The notes: generated by a model not told the origin, from the letters alone. Positions 1-6,533 are shown, counted from the stretch's first letter. The stretch: DNA of 6,654 nt from an uncultured Verrucomicrobiota bacterium (GCA_945947925.1 CAMEZU010000102.1:1-6654); one strand, 5' to 3'. Numbers and translations are program-made.

Positions 1-53
1 TCGTACTTCTCGCCGATTGCGGCGACGTCGATCAAGACTTCTTCTTCACTCAT
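1..53 (-). CDS. 5' end of an unidentified downstream gene (partial)
   Basis: An ATG at 53 opens a minus-strand frame that runs off the left edge after 17 codons, reading MSEEEVLIDVAAIGEKY. It starts 9 bp after the TGA of the second ExbD gene, the same spacing as between the two ExbD genes, which supports its being the next operon gene. The upstream bases (TGAGTTTAAGTC) hold no strong Shine-Dalgarno; only the TGAG overlapping the previous stop is weakly suggestive. The visible peptide is acidic, with no signal sequence or membrane segment, so the product probably starts in the cytoplasm. The stretch VLIDVAAIGEKY loosely recalls the first strand of ABC-transporter ATPases, but 17 residues cannot establish that, and no function is assigned. 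Confidence 0.55.
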   Translation of the reverse strand, partial: MSEEEVLIDVAAIGEKY

Positions 54-62
54 GACTTAAAC

Positions 63-503
63 TCAGTTATCCAATGAAAAGAGGCTGATGCTGTAGAGAC
101 GATGCTTGTAGCAGCGGTCCAGCAGGTTCACGAGCGCGCCGTGCGGACTGTTGCCCGTGCACTTGATGACGACAGGCTCCTCTTCGGGCTTGGCCGCGTT
201 CTTCGCGACCGTGTTCTTGAGGTAGTCGTCGATCTGGTCGAGGCTCATCTCCTGCCCCTGGAGGACGTAGACGCCCTTCCAGTAGTTGCCGCGGTCATGG
301 GCGCCCTTGCCGATTTCGATCTCGCAGGGCTTGTCGCGGTCGGACGAGGACGGCGAACCGTTCGCATCCGGCTTGTTGACCGTCAGCTTGGAAAGGATGT
401 CCTCCTGCTTAATCGTCACCACGAAGAAGATGATCAGCTCGAACACGACGTCAATCATCGGCGTCATGTCAAGCTGCGGGTTGTCTTGCGGTTTTCTCGC
501 CAT
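63..503 (-). CDS. ExbD/TolR-family biopolymer transport protein, second copy
   Basis: 146 residues, close to the usual ExbD/TolR length. The family couples proton flow through an ExbB/TolQ pore to work on the periplasmic side. Seen: a cytoplasmic tail (1-13), then the hallmark TPMIDVVF with Asp18 at the proton-carrying Asp position, and one transmembrane helix (about 16-30). A periplasmic domain (about 35-146) ends in the strand-helix-strand expected of ExbD: PVVIK (110-114), helix 119-133, and SISLFSL (138-144). Residues 1-30 match the neighbouring ExbD except Asp7 for Glu; beyond that the two diverge strongly. Glu22 lies in the membrane helix where ExbDs usually have a hydrophobic or uncharged residue. 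Three cysteines (60, 115, 131) lie in the periplasmic part. The start ATG follows the previous stop by 9 bp with an overlapping ribosome-binding site, so translation is probably coupled. Family assignment is secure; the substrate or partner is unknown. Confidence 0.93.
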   Translation of the reverse strand: MARKPQDNPQLDMTPMIDVVFELIIFFVVTIKQEDILSKLTVNKPDANGSPSSSDRDKPCEIEIGKGAHDRGNYWKGVYVLQGQEMSLDQIDDYLKNTVAKNAAKPEEEPVVIKCTGNSPHGALVNLLDRCYKHRLYSISLFSLDN

Positions 504-509
504 AAGATG

Positions 510-514
510 CCTTT
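510..514 (-). promoter_or_regulatory. Ribosome-binding site overlapping the upstream stop codon
   Basis: On the minus strand the stop of the first ExbD gene and the start of the second read TAAAGGCATCTTATG. The AAAGG lies partly inside the stop codon and ends 6 bases before the ATG. A terminating ribosome would therefore sit on the next initiation site, which suggests coupled translation and near-equal production of the two ExbD subunits. The coupling is inferred from the geometry. Confidence 0.6.
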
Positions 515-1001
515 ACTTCTTGTTGGGGTGCAGACGGGGACGAGCCTTCGTCTTGTCGTCCGCGACCGCCAGGACCGAGAACTGCCAGACGCCCATCTCC
601 GTGCAGACGTCCATCACCTGCTTGATCGTTGCGTGCGGGACGGCATAGTCGGCGCGGATGAAGACCGGGAATTCCTTGCGGTTGTAGCGCTCCTGGCGCA
701 GACGGACCTGCTTGCGAAGCTGGTCGACGTTCATCGTCTGATTCGCCATCGAGATACGGGGCTCGTAGTGGCGGTTTCCGGCCGGGTCGACCCAGAAGCT
801 CGCAACGTCGATCTGCATATGGTCCGGCGGAAGCTGGTCCGCCGTCAGCACGATGCCGTGCTGTCCGTCCTCCAGCTCGATCGTCTCATCCTTGGTTTGT
901 TTCTCCGTCAGGGTAACGACAAAGAAGATGATGAGTTCGAACACGACGTCGATCATCGGCGTCATGTCGAGCTGGGGATTCTCCTGTGGCTTGCGTGCCA
1001 T
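513..1001 (-). CDS. ExbD/TolR-family biopolymer transport protein, first copy
   Basis: 162 residues, slightly longer than typical ExbD. Seen: cytoplasmic tail 1-13, TPMIDVVF with the proton-pathway Asp18, one transmembrane helix (about 16-30), and a periplasmic domain from about 35. The end of that domain is classic ExbD: FPVFIRAD (111-118), helix VPHATIKQVMDVC (121-133), then WQFSVLAV (139-146). A basic tail (149-162) follows. Residues 50-85 look like an insertion relative to the smaller neighbour. Glu22 within the membrane helix is shared with the second copy. Cys133 aligns with Cys131 of that copy, inside a shared pattern of Pro-His, then Asp-x-Cys. The gene follows exbB by 37 bp without a clear Shine-Dalgarno; the ATG is chosen because it begins the N-terminal block shared with the second copy. 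It is probably one of two ExbD subunits working with the single ExbB. Confidence 0.94.
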   Translation of the reverse strand: MARKPQENPQLDMTPMIDVVFELIIFFVVTLTEKQTKDETIELEDGQHGIVLTADQLPPDHMQIDVASFWVDPAGNRHYEPRISMANQTMNVDQLRKQVRLRQERYNRKEFPVFIRADYAVPHATIKQVMDVCTEMGVWQFSVLAVADDKTKARPRLHPNKK

Positions 1002-1038
1002 GGTTGTTTCAGCTTGCTGCGTTGGCGAAACGGTCCGG

Positions 1039-1863
1039 TCAGGCCGGCATCTCTTCCGCGACGGCTTCCTCGCCGCCCGCGACCTCGACGTTACGCAGGC
1101 CGTTCAGGAACTCCATCGTGACCGCGGTCATGCGGAGGATGCGGCGGTTGGCGTTGTTACGCAGCGAGTAGAACGCCGTGATGGACGGAATCGAGACGAT
1201 CAGACCGCCGGCCGTGGTCCAGAGGGCCTGACCGATCGAGCCGGCCATCGCGGAGGCGTCGCCGGCCGCGCCGTGCGCGAGCTGGTCGAACGTCATGATC
1301 ATGCCTTGCACCGTACCGAGCAGACCGAGCGACGGGCCGAGGTTGGAGCACACCGAAATCCAGTTCAGGCGCTGCATCAGCTTTTCCTGCTCGAGGTCGG
1401 AAGCCGCGGTCACCGCTTCCTGAATCACGTCAAAGCCCTCCTCCACGTGCTGGAAGGCGGCCATGAGGATGTTCGACATCGCCGAGGGCGTGTTCTGGCA
1501 CGCCTCCATCGCGGCAACGATGTCGCCCTCGGACATCGCCTTCTGGATCTGGTCGATGAGGCGGCCGGGCATCAGCTTCTCGGGCTTGATGAGGATCGAG
1601 CAGTCGATGCAGAAGTAGATCGCGAGGATGCCGTCGCCGAACAGCGTGAACCACAGGAGCATGCCGACGATGCCCGAACCGAACACAATCTGATAGAAAC
1701 CGCCCTTGTTCTCGTCGCTCTTCTTGGAGGCGTCGGTGTTGACTTTCTCTCCGCTCTCGGTGGTCACGCCGTCGGCGGCGTAGACGGTGGAGGCCGCGAA
1801 CGGCGCAGCGCAGATTCCCACAAAGAGGGCCATGACCAGCATCAGCTTCTTGAACTTGCTCAT
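1039..1863 (-). CDS. MotA/TolQ/ExbB-family proton channel protein with signal peptide
   Basis: 274 residues. The family forms the pentameric inner-membrane pore around ExbD helices and turns proton flow into mechanical work. Seen: a signal sequence (Lys3, Lys5, Lys6; hydrophobic 7-20; likely cleavage after STVYA at 29), a short polar periplasmic segment (30-55), TM1 about 62-86, a cytoplasmic helical domain (about 93-165) with the family's GD..AA..AC pattern (113-122), TM2 about 168-192 with the signature LGLLGTVQGM (179-188), and TM3 about 210-232 with TTAGGL (216-221). Thr184 and Thr216/217 fit the pore-lining threonines of TolQ/ExbB. A cleaved signal sequence gives an N-terminus outside the inner membrane, matching ExbB topology; enterobacterial ExbB and TolQ lack one. 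A CxxC (Cys85, Cys88) sits at the inner end of TM1, and the C-terminus is acidic. Two exbD genes follow directly. MotA proper is unlikely because ExbDs, not MotB, are next door. Confidence 0.95.
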   Translation of the reverse strand: MSKFKKLMLVMALFVGICAAPFAASTVYAADGVTTESGEKVNTDASKKSDENKGGFYQIVFGSGIVGMLLWFTLFGDGILAIYFCIDCSILIKPEKLMPGRLIDQIQKAMSEGDIVAAMEACQNTPSAMSNILMAAFQHVEEGFDVIQEAVTAASDLEQEKLMQRLNWISVCSNLGPSLGLLGTVQGMIMTFDQLAHGAAGDASAMAGSIGQALWTTAGGLIVSIPSITAFYSLRNNANRRILRMTAVTMEFLNGLRNVEVAGGEEAVAEEMPA

Positions 1864-1868
1864 TTTAG

Positions 1869-1875
1869 TTTCCTT
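1869..1875 (-). promoter_or_regulatory. Ribosome-binding site of the exbB-like gene
   Basis: The minus strand reads AAGGAAACTAAAATG. AAGGA is a good anti-Shine-Dalgarno match, seven bases from the ATG at 1863. It supports this start, which also gives a complete signal peptide. The surrounding 53-bp gap is relatively AT-rich but shows no convincing promoter or terminator. Confidence 0.7.
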
Positions 1876-1916
1876 GGTTGTTTTTACGGTGGATAATTGT
1901 TTGCTTCAGATCGACA

Positions 1917-2675
1917 TCACTTGGCAGCTTCGGCCTTCAGGAACTCCGCATAGACGTTGTTACCGAGTTCCTCGAAGACCCTCGAGCACCGCTCCATCGC
2001 CTGGCGGCTGGCGAGGCGGCAGCCGTCGTCGGCATCCTCGCGGAACAGCAGGGCCACGCGGAGATAGCCGTCCGTCAGCGCCTTGCGCAGGGTTTTCTCC
2101 CGCTGCGCGCCCTCCTCGTTCTTGGCCTCGTCATGGAGAATGTCGCCGCGGAGGATGAGCGACCAGCAATAGGCGTACTGGTCGCCGCTGCCCTGCGCCT
2201 TCGTCAGCTGCTTCTCGAGCGTGTCGCGGTCGCCCTTCGCGAGCAGCGTGCGCCAGTAGGCGGGGGCGACGATGCCCGTGTAGGCGAGACGCTTGTCGCC
2301 CTCGATGAGCTTGGCGGCGACGCCGTAGGCCTTGTCGACCTGCTTGGACTCCAGGAGGACGTCCACCAAGACGCTGCCGGCTTCCAGATCCCAGCCCAGC
2401 TTGCGGTAGTCGTTCACGATCTTCTGCAGCTTCGCCGCGTCCCGGCTCTCGAGAATCGCCTTGTAGTCCTTCGGCGGGGGCACGGAGACCTTCACGACGT
2501 CGCCCGCGGCGACTTCCACGATGGCATTGCCCTGCTTGACGGTGTAGTCGCCCTTACGGGTGATGGTGATGTCACCCTTGACCTCTCCACCGTCCTTCTT
2601 GGTGAGCTTACCCTGAATCGCCCAGGCGGACGAGACGACGGCGGTGGCCAAGGCCATGATCGCAAGTTTCTTCAT
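1917..2675 (-). CDS. Exported protein of unknown function, beta-rich N-domain and helical-repeat C-domain
   Basis: 252 residues, family not recognised. Seen: a signal peptide (Lys2, Lys3, hydrophobic 4-14, likely cleavage after SSAWA at 19), so it is probably periplasmic. Residues about 20-67 alternate short strands and turns, with repeated Gly/Lys/Asp (GEVKGDITI, GDYTVKQGN, AIVEVAAGDVVKVSV) and end in a PPP; this looks like a small beta-barrel or SH3-like domain. From about 70 to the end the sequence is helical, with alternating Ala/Leu/Tyr positions (for example residues 96-120 and 185-210), consistent with degenerate TPR-type repeats. It lies between the large TPR gene (54 bp upstream) and exbB (53 bp downstream) on the same strand, so it is a candidate periplasmic partner of the motor. 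That role is inferred from position only. The start is supported by an AAGGAG site upstream. Confidence 0.88.
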   Translation of the reverse strand: MKKLAIMALATAVVSSAWAIQGKLTKKDGGEVKGDITITRKGDYTVKQGNAIVEVAAGDVVKVSVPPPKDYKAILESRDAAKLQKIVNDYRKLGWDLEAGSVLVDVLLESKQVDKAYGVAAKLIEGDKRLAYTGIVAPAYWRTLLAKGDRDTLEKQLTKAQGSGDQYAYCWSLILRGDILHDEAKNEEGAQREKTLRKALTDGYLRVALLFREDADDGCRLASRQAMERCSRVFEELGNNVYAEFLKAEAAK

Positions 2676-2684
2676 TTTCTGTTA

Positions 2685-2692
2685 CTCTCCTT
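2685..2692 (-). promoter_or_regulatory. Ribosome-binding site of the 252-residue exported protein
   Basis: AAGGAGAG on the minus strand, with the GGAG core 11 bases before the ATG at 2675. The match is strong and the spacing slightly long. It agrees with the start that gives a complete signal peptide. Confidence 0.65.
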
Positions 2693-2712
2693 AAGATTTT
2701 CCTGTTTGTCGC

Positions 2713-2730
2713 ACCGGCGCGGCGGCCGGT
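2713..2730 (-). promoter_or_regulatory. GC-rich intercistronic hairpin at the TPR gene stop
   Basis: The minus strand reads ACCGGC, a 6-base loop CGCCGC, then GCCGGT: a perfect 6-bp inverted repeat whose first base is the last base of the TPR stop codon. No T-run follows (the next bases are GCGACAAACAGG), so it is not an ordinary intrinsic terminator. It could stabilise the 3' end of the long TPR message or reduce readthrough into the motor genes. In GC-rich DNA a repeat of this length can also occur by chance. Confidence 0.35.
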
Positions 2731-5700
2731 CACTCGTTGGTCAGCATGTCGTCGGCGGCCGGCTCGGCCTCGGTCGAAACGGTCTCCTCGGCCGGCAACG
2801 CCTCCTCGGCGAGTGGCTCTTCGACAGCGACCGTGCCCGAATCGTCGTCCTCGACGTCAGCCTTGGGCTCGGTCTCGACGGCTTCGCCCTCCGCCGGCGC
2901 CGCCGGCGTCTCGCCCGCCGTCGCCTCGGGAGCTTCCGCCGGGTCCGTACCGCCGTTCTCGATGGCGCGGTTGCGCGCGGACTTCACGGCGGCCTGGTTC
3001 GCACCCGTCGGGAAGTGTTCGAAATAGGCCTTCGACAAGGCCATCACGTCGTTCGCGTGCGACGAGCCCATGCGGTCGTGCACGCCGACGAGGTCGGCGT
3101 AGGCCTTCTCGAGGTTCGCGACCTCTTCGCGGTGCATGCCCTTGAGCTCGATGCCCTGCGCCGTCCTCGCCTTGATGAAGGTGTCGAGCTTCTTGATGGC
3201 GTCGGCGCCGTGCTTCTCCTTCGCCTCCTTGTCGCCGCCGTGCGCCGACTCGGCGTCCATGCGGCTGATCGAGATGTCGGAGGACATCAGCTCGACGTCG
3301 TCGCGGCGCCACTGCGGGATCGACGCGTTCCGCGACCAGTAGCTGCGCAGGCGCTTGACCGAGTCCATGGCCGCGCTGTAGTGGGACTTGCGCTTCGCCG
3401 CGTCAGCCTCCAGCTCGCCCTGGTGCATCGCCACGGTCACCATCAGCTCGCAGGCGTTGGTAATCGACGTCATGCGCGAGAGATTGGGATCGGTCAGGAA
3501 GTCGTCGAGCGAGACGCGGGCCGAGTCGAAGTCGCCGCGGGCCACGAACATCTTGGCCTTGCCCAGGTGGGCCTTCGCCTCGAGCTGGTGATAAGCGGGC
3601 TTCTCCTTCGCGAGCGTCTTCGACACGGTCTCGGCCTTCGAGAAGGCCTCGTCCGCCAGCGACCATTCCTTCGCCTTCAGGAGCACCTCGGCCGCGCTGA
3701 TGTAGTCCTGCGGCGAGTATTCGCCCTTGCCGTTGTTCAGCATGTCGCGGTAGGTCTGGCCCGCCAGGTCGAGCATCTGCTTGCGCTTGGCGCGAATGGT
3801 GTCGTCGTCGCCGGTGAGCGTCGCCGCGTAGTTCAGCAGGGCCTTCGCCAGCATCGGCATGGCAATGCGCGCCTCGGCCGAGCCCGGGAAGTTCTCCTTC
3901 AGGCGCTGCAGGGACTGCTGGCCCTTGTCGAACGCGTCGACCGTGCAGTAGTAGAGGCCGAGCTTGAAGTACGCGTTCTTCGCATAGCGTCCCTGCGGAT
4001 AGGCCGCGACGTACTTCTCGAGGTTCTCGTACTGCTTCGCGCGGTATTCGGGCACCTTCTCCTCGGGATAGGCCCGGCGGCCGTAGCAGTCGGAGAGCGC
4101 GTAAAGCGTGCTCTCGTACAGGTCCTTCGCCTTCTGGAGACGCTTCTCGTCGCCCTTGACCTTGGGATTCTTCATCAGCTCGAGGGCCTTCTTCGCCAGC
4201 GGATCGAGGCTGTCGATGCAGATCTTGAGCTCCTTCTCGCCGGCCTCGGCCTGCTCCTTCGCCGCCGCCAGCAGCGTCTCGCAGGCCGCCGCCGCGTCCT
4301 TCTCAAGCTTCTCGGCCTCCGCCAGGAGGTCCTCGCGCTTCTCGGCGTTCGCCGGCTTCTCCGCGTCCTCGCGCAGCTGCGCGGCGTCGGCCGCGGCACC
4401 GGCCTTCCGCTTGTCCGCCTCGGCCTTCTTGCCCTTCGCGACCCCAAGCGCCGCCACGCCGAGCTTCTGGTGCAGGCTCGCGACGTTCAGTTCGCTCTGG
4501 AAGCGCTGGAGCGGCTGGTCCGCCTCGTCAATGGTCTTCGTGTAGGCCTCGAGGTAGGCGACGGACTTCTGCGCGTCGCCCAGCAGCTCATAGCAGTTGC
4601 TCGAATAGCGCAGCGCGTCAGGATAGGCCTTCGTCATGCGGTGACGGAGATCCTCCTTGTAGGTCGTCTCGACGATGCCGTACCACTTGAGCGCCTGGCG
4701 AACGTACGGACCATACTCGGCGACGAGCTGTTCCTTGAGCTGCGCGCGCTCGGCCTCCTTCCGCGCTCGGACCTCCGGGGTGTCGTCGGAGGTGATCTGC
4801 AGGGCCTCCTTGTCGGCGCGCAACGCCTCGGAATCGTCGGGAGAGACCGGACCAAGCGCGCTGTTCTTGTAGATGTCGACCGCCACCTTCTGGGCCTCGA
4901 AACCGAGACCGAGCGCCGTGCGCGGGGACTCCGGGTGATAGAGATAGTTCCGCAGGAACGCCTCGTAAAGCGCCTCGGCGCGATCCGCCCGCTTCGACGC
5001 CTTCTCGCGCGCGGCCAGGCGCAGCACCGCGCTGCCGGCGTTGATCATGTTCATCTTGTTGATCTTGATCATCCGAATGCTGCCGAAGCGGTCCGCCAGA
5101 TGACCTTCGACCGCCGCGGCCAGGTCGAGGAGCGCCGTCTTGCGCTTGCCGTCCGCCTCGCCGTCCGCCAGGTTGAGATAGCAGGTGGCGACGTTCTCAA
5201 GCGCGCCGACCGACAGGTCCTCCTCCGGGTAGTTGCCGAGCGCGACGTAGTAGTCGGCGATCGCGCCCTTCCAGTTGTGCTCCGCGAACTTCTCCTTCGC
5301 GCTGTGGAACTGAGCCTCCATGACCTGGCGCTCCTGCTCGGGCGTCTTGTTCACCTTCGGGACCGAGCCGTAGCGCTCGAGCACGAACGCGTCGATCTCC
5401 TTCCAGAGACGGCCCGCCTTCGGCGCCCACACGGACTGCGGGAAGCGCAGGTACACGTTGACGACGTTGTTGAACGCGCCCTGGCCGTCGCGCTTCTTGC
5501 TGCCCGCGCTGACCTTCGCGCCGAAGAGAAGCGTCTTGATCCGCTCCTCGTCGGGTTTCTTCTTCTTGGCCTCCTCCTGGGCCTCCTTCCAGTACTTGTC
5601 GGCCAGGAGGTAGCGGCACTGCGGCATCGGCGACTGGCGCAGCCAGCCGAGGCTTCCCGTCGGGTCTGCCCTAACGAGCTGGTCGTGAATCTCCTGCAGG

Positions 5701-6524
5701 TTGTCCTTGTAGTCCCTGATCACCGCCTGCGCCTTCTCGACGCTGCCGCTCAGCAGCTCGTAGTAGGCCTTCATCGAAATCGCGCGGCCGAAGTACACCA
5801 TGCGGTCGTTGCGGTACAGCAGCTTGCTGATGTGCTTCTTCGCCGCAGCCAGCTCCGGCTTGCGCGCCCCCGGATTCGGCTTGTCGGCCGCCAGGCTCAG
5901 CCACAGGTCGGCCGCCTCGCAGGCCGCGGCACACCACAGGCTGTCGTCCTCGTCGTCCTTGGTGTTCAGGTACGTCTGGAGCATCTCGTACATCTCCGCC
6001 GCCTCGCGGCGCTTGCCGCCGCTGATGAGGAGATTGATGCGGTTGTAGATGGCGTCGCGCATCAGCGGCGCGAGTTCCTTGCTCGGCTTCTTGTTCGCCT
6101 TGAAGAACGCGTCGTAGATTTCGGCACACTCCTTGCGCTTGTCGTTCGCGTAGTAGTTGTTCGCGAGCTCAAGACGCGCGGCCCAGTACTTCGGCCCCGT
6201 CTTGTCGGGCAAGGCGTTCAGACGCTTCTCCGCCTCCGCGAAGTTGCCCTCCAGCAGCAGGCGGCGGATTTCCAGCGCGAAGAGGCGCGGCTCGCACTCG
6301 GGCCACCGGGCGATGGTCGCAACCATCACATCGCGGGCAAAGTCAGAAAGGCCCCAGTTGAGCAGTTCGCCGATGTACCGGATCTCCAGCTCGAGCTCTT
6401 TGTTGGGCTGGGCCACATCCGCTTCACCCGCGGCTGCGGCCTCCTCGGCCTTCGCCTGAGACATCAAAAAACACGACACCGACAGCGCCGCGCACCCGAG
6501 AATTGTCATTCGCTTGAAACTCAT
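2730..6524 (-). CDS. Very large exported tetratricopeptide-repeat protein
   Basis: 1264 residues. Seen: a signal peptide (Lys4, Arg5, hydrophobic 6-22, likely cleavage after QAKA at 26), then helical repeats over most of the length. TPR-like helix pairs include residues about 112-142 (ARLELANNYY...ECAEIYDAFF), 404-437, 639-665 (NCYELLGDAQKSVAYLEAY), 845-884 (YFKLGLYYCTVDAFDKGQQSL, then a FPGSAEA turn), 942-966 and 978-1012. The 845-884 repeat resembles those of CpoB/YbgF and BamD, periplasmic helpers of Tol-Pal and outer-membrane assembly. A Lys/Glu/Ala-rich stretch (about 695-772) looks like a coiled coil. The last 75 or so residues (from about 1189) are a Pro/Ala/Glu-rich, strongly acidic, probably disordered tail. 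Cys18 does not sit in a good lipobox, so a soluble periplasmic protein is favoured over a lipoprotein. It is first in the operon and probably a scaffold for the ExbB/ExbD motor; that role is inferred. Starting at Met6 would remove the positive n-region, so Met1 is preferred. Confidence 0.94.
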   Translation of the reverse strand: MSFKRMTILGCAALSVSCFLMSQAKAEEAAAAGEADVAQPNKELELEIRYIGELLNWGLSDFARDVMVATIARWPECEPRLFALEIRRLLLEGNFAEAEKRLNALPDKTGPKYWAARLELANNYYANDKRKECAEIYDAFFKANKKPSKELAPLMRDAIYNRINLLISGGKRREAAEMYEMLQTYLNTKDDEDDSLWCAAACEAADLWLSLAADKPNPGARKPELAAAKKHISKLLYRNDRMVYFGRAISMKAYYELLSGSVEKAQAVIRDYKDNLQEIHDQLVRADPTGSLGWLRQSPMPQCRYLLADKYWKEAQEEAKKKKPDEERIKTLLFGAKVSAGSKKRDGQGAFNNVVNVYLRFPQSVWAPKAGRLWKEIDAFVLERYGSVPKVNKTPEQERQVMEAQFHSAKEKFAEHNWKGAIADYYVALGNYPEEDLSVGALENVATCYLNLADGEADGKRKTALLDLAAAVEGHLADRFGSIRMIKINKMNMINAGSAVLRLAAREKASKRADRAEALYEAFLRNYLYHPESPRTALGLGFEAQKVAVDIYKNSALGPVSPDDSEALRADKEALQITSDDTPEVRARKEAERAQLKEQLVAEYGPYVRQALKWYGIVETTYKEDLRHRMTKAYPDALRYSSNCYELLGDAQKSVAYLEAYTKTIDEADQPLQRFQSELNVASLHQKLGVAALGVAKGKKAEADKRKAGAAADAAQLREDAEKPANAEKREDLLAEAEKLEKDAAAACETLLAAAKEQAEAGEKELKICIDSLDPLAKKALELMKNPKVKGDEKRLQKAKDLYESTLYALSDCYGRRAYPEEKVPEYRAKQYENLEKYVAAYPQGRYAKNAYFKLGLYYCTVDAFDKGQQSLQRLKENFPGSAEARIAMPMLAKALLNYAATLTGDDDTIRAKRKQMLDLAGQTYRDMLNNGKGEYSPQDYISAAEVLLKAKEWSLADEAFSKAETVSKTLAKEKPAYHQLEAKAHLGKAKMFVARGDFDSARVSLDDFLTDPNLSRMTSITNACELMVTVAMHQGELEADAAKRKSHYSAAMDSVKRLRSYWSRNASIPQWRRDDVELMSSDISISRMDAESAHGGDKEAKEKHGADAIKKLDTFIKARTAQGIELKGMHREEVANLEKAYADLVGVHDRMGSSHANDVMALSKAYFEHFPTGANQAAVKSARNRAIENGGTDPAEAPEATAGETPAAPAEGEAVETEPKADVEDDDSGTVAVEEPLAEEALPAEETVSTEAEPAADDMLTNE

Positions 6525-6533
6525 GATGACTGA

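Noticed and set aside
1002..1038. Short CCGG-containing inverted repeats after the exbB stop as a terminator
   Set aside because: The stems are only about 4 bp and no T-run follows. Such matches are expected by chance in GC-rich DNA, and the next gene is functionally tied to exbB.
102..1896. Overlapping plus-strand open frames of 339 and 347 codons
   Set aside because: They are antisense to the two ExbD genes and exbB, whose family motifs are unmistakable. The plus-strand products show Arg/Val/Asp/His-rich shadow composition.
6471..6494. Lipoprotein signal in the TPR protein (Cys11 or Cys18)
   Set aside because: Cys11 follows ILG but is preceded by too short a hydrophobic stretch. Cys18 has Ser at -3. 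A signal peptidase I site at AKA (24-26) fits better.
1878..6533. A 1551-codon open frame on the plus strand
   Set aside because: It is antisense to the TPR gene and the 252-residue gene and uses exactly their codon boundaries. It stays open simply because those GC-rich genes contain no TTA, CTA or TCA codons, whose complements would be stops. The product is Arg/Leu/Val/Ala/His-rich with no domain pattern, and the sense genes have signal peptides and TPR motifs.
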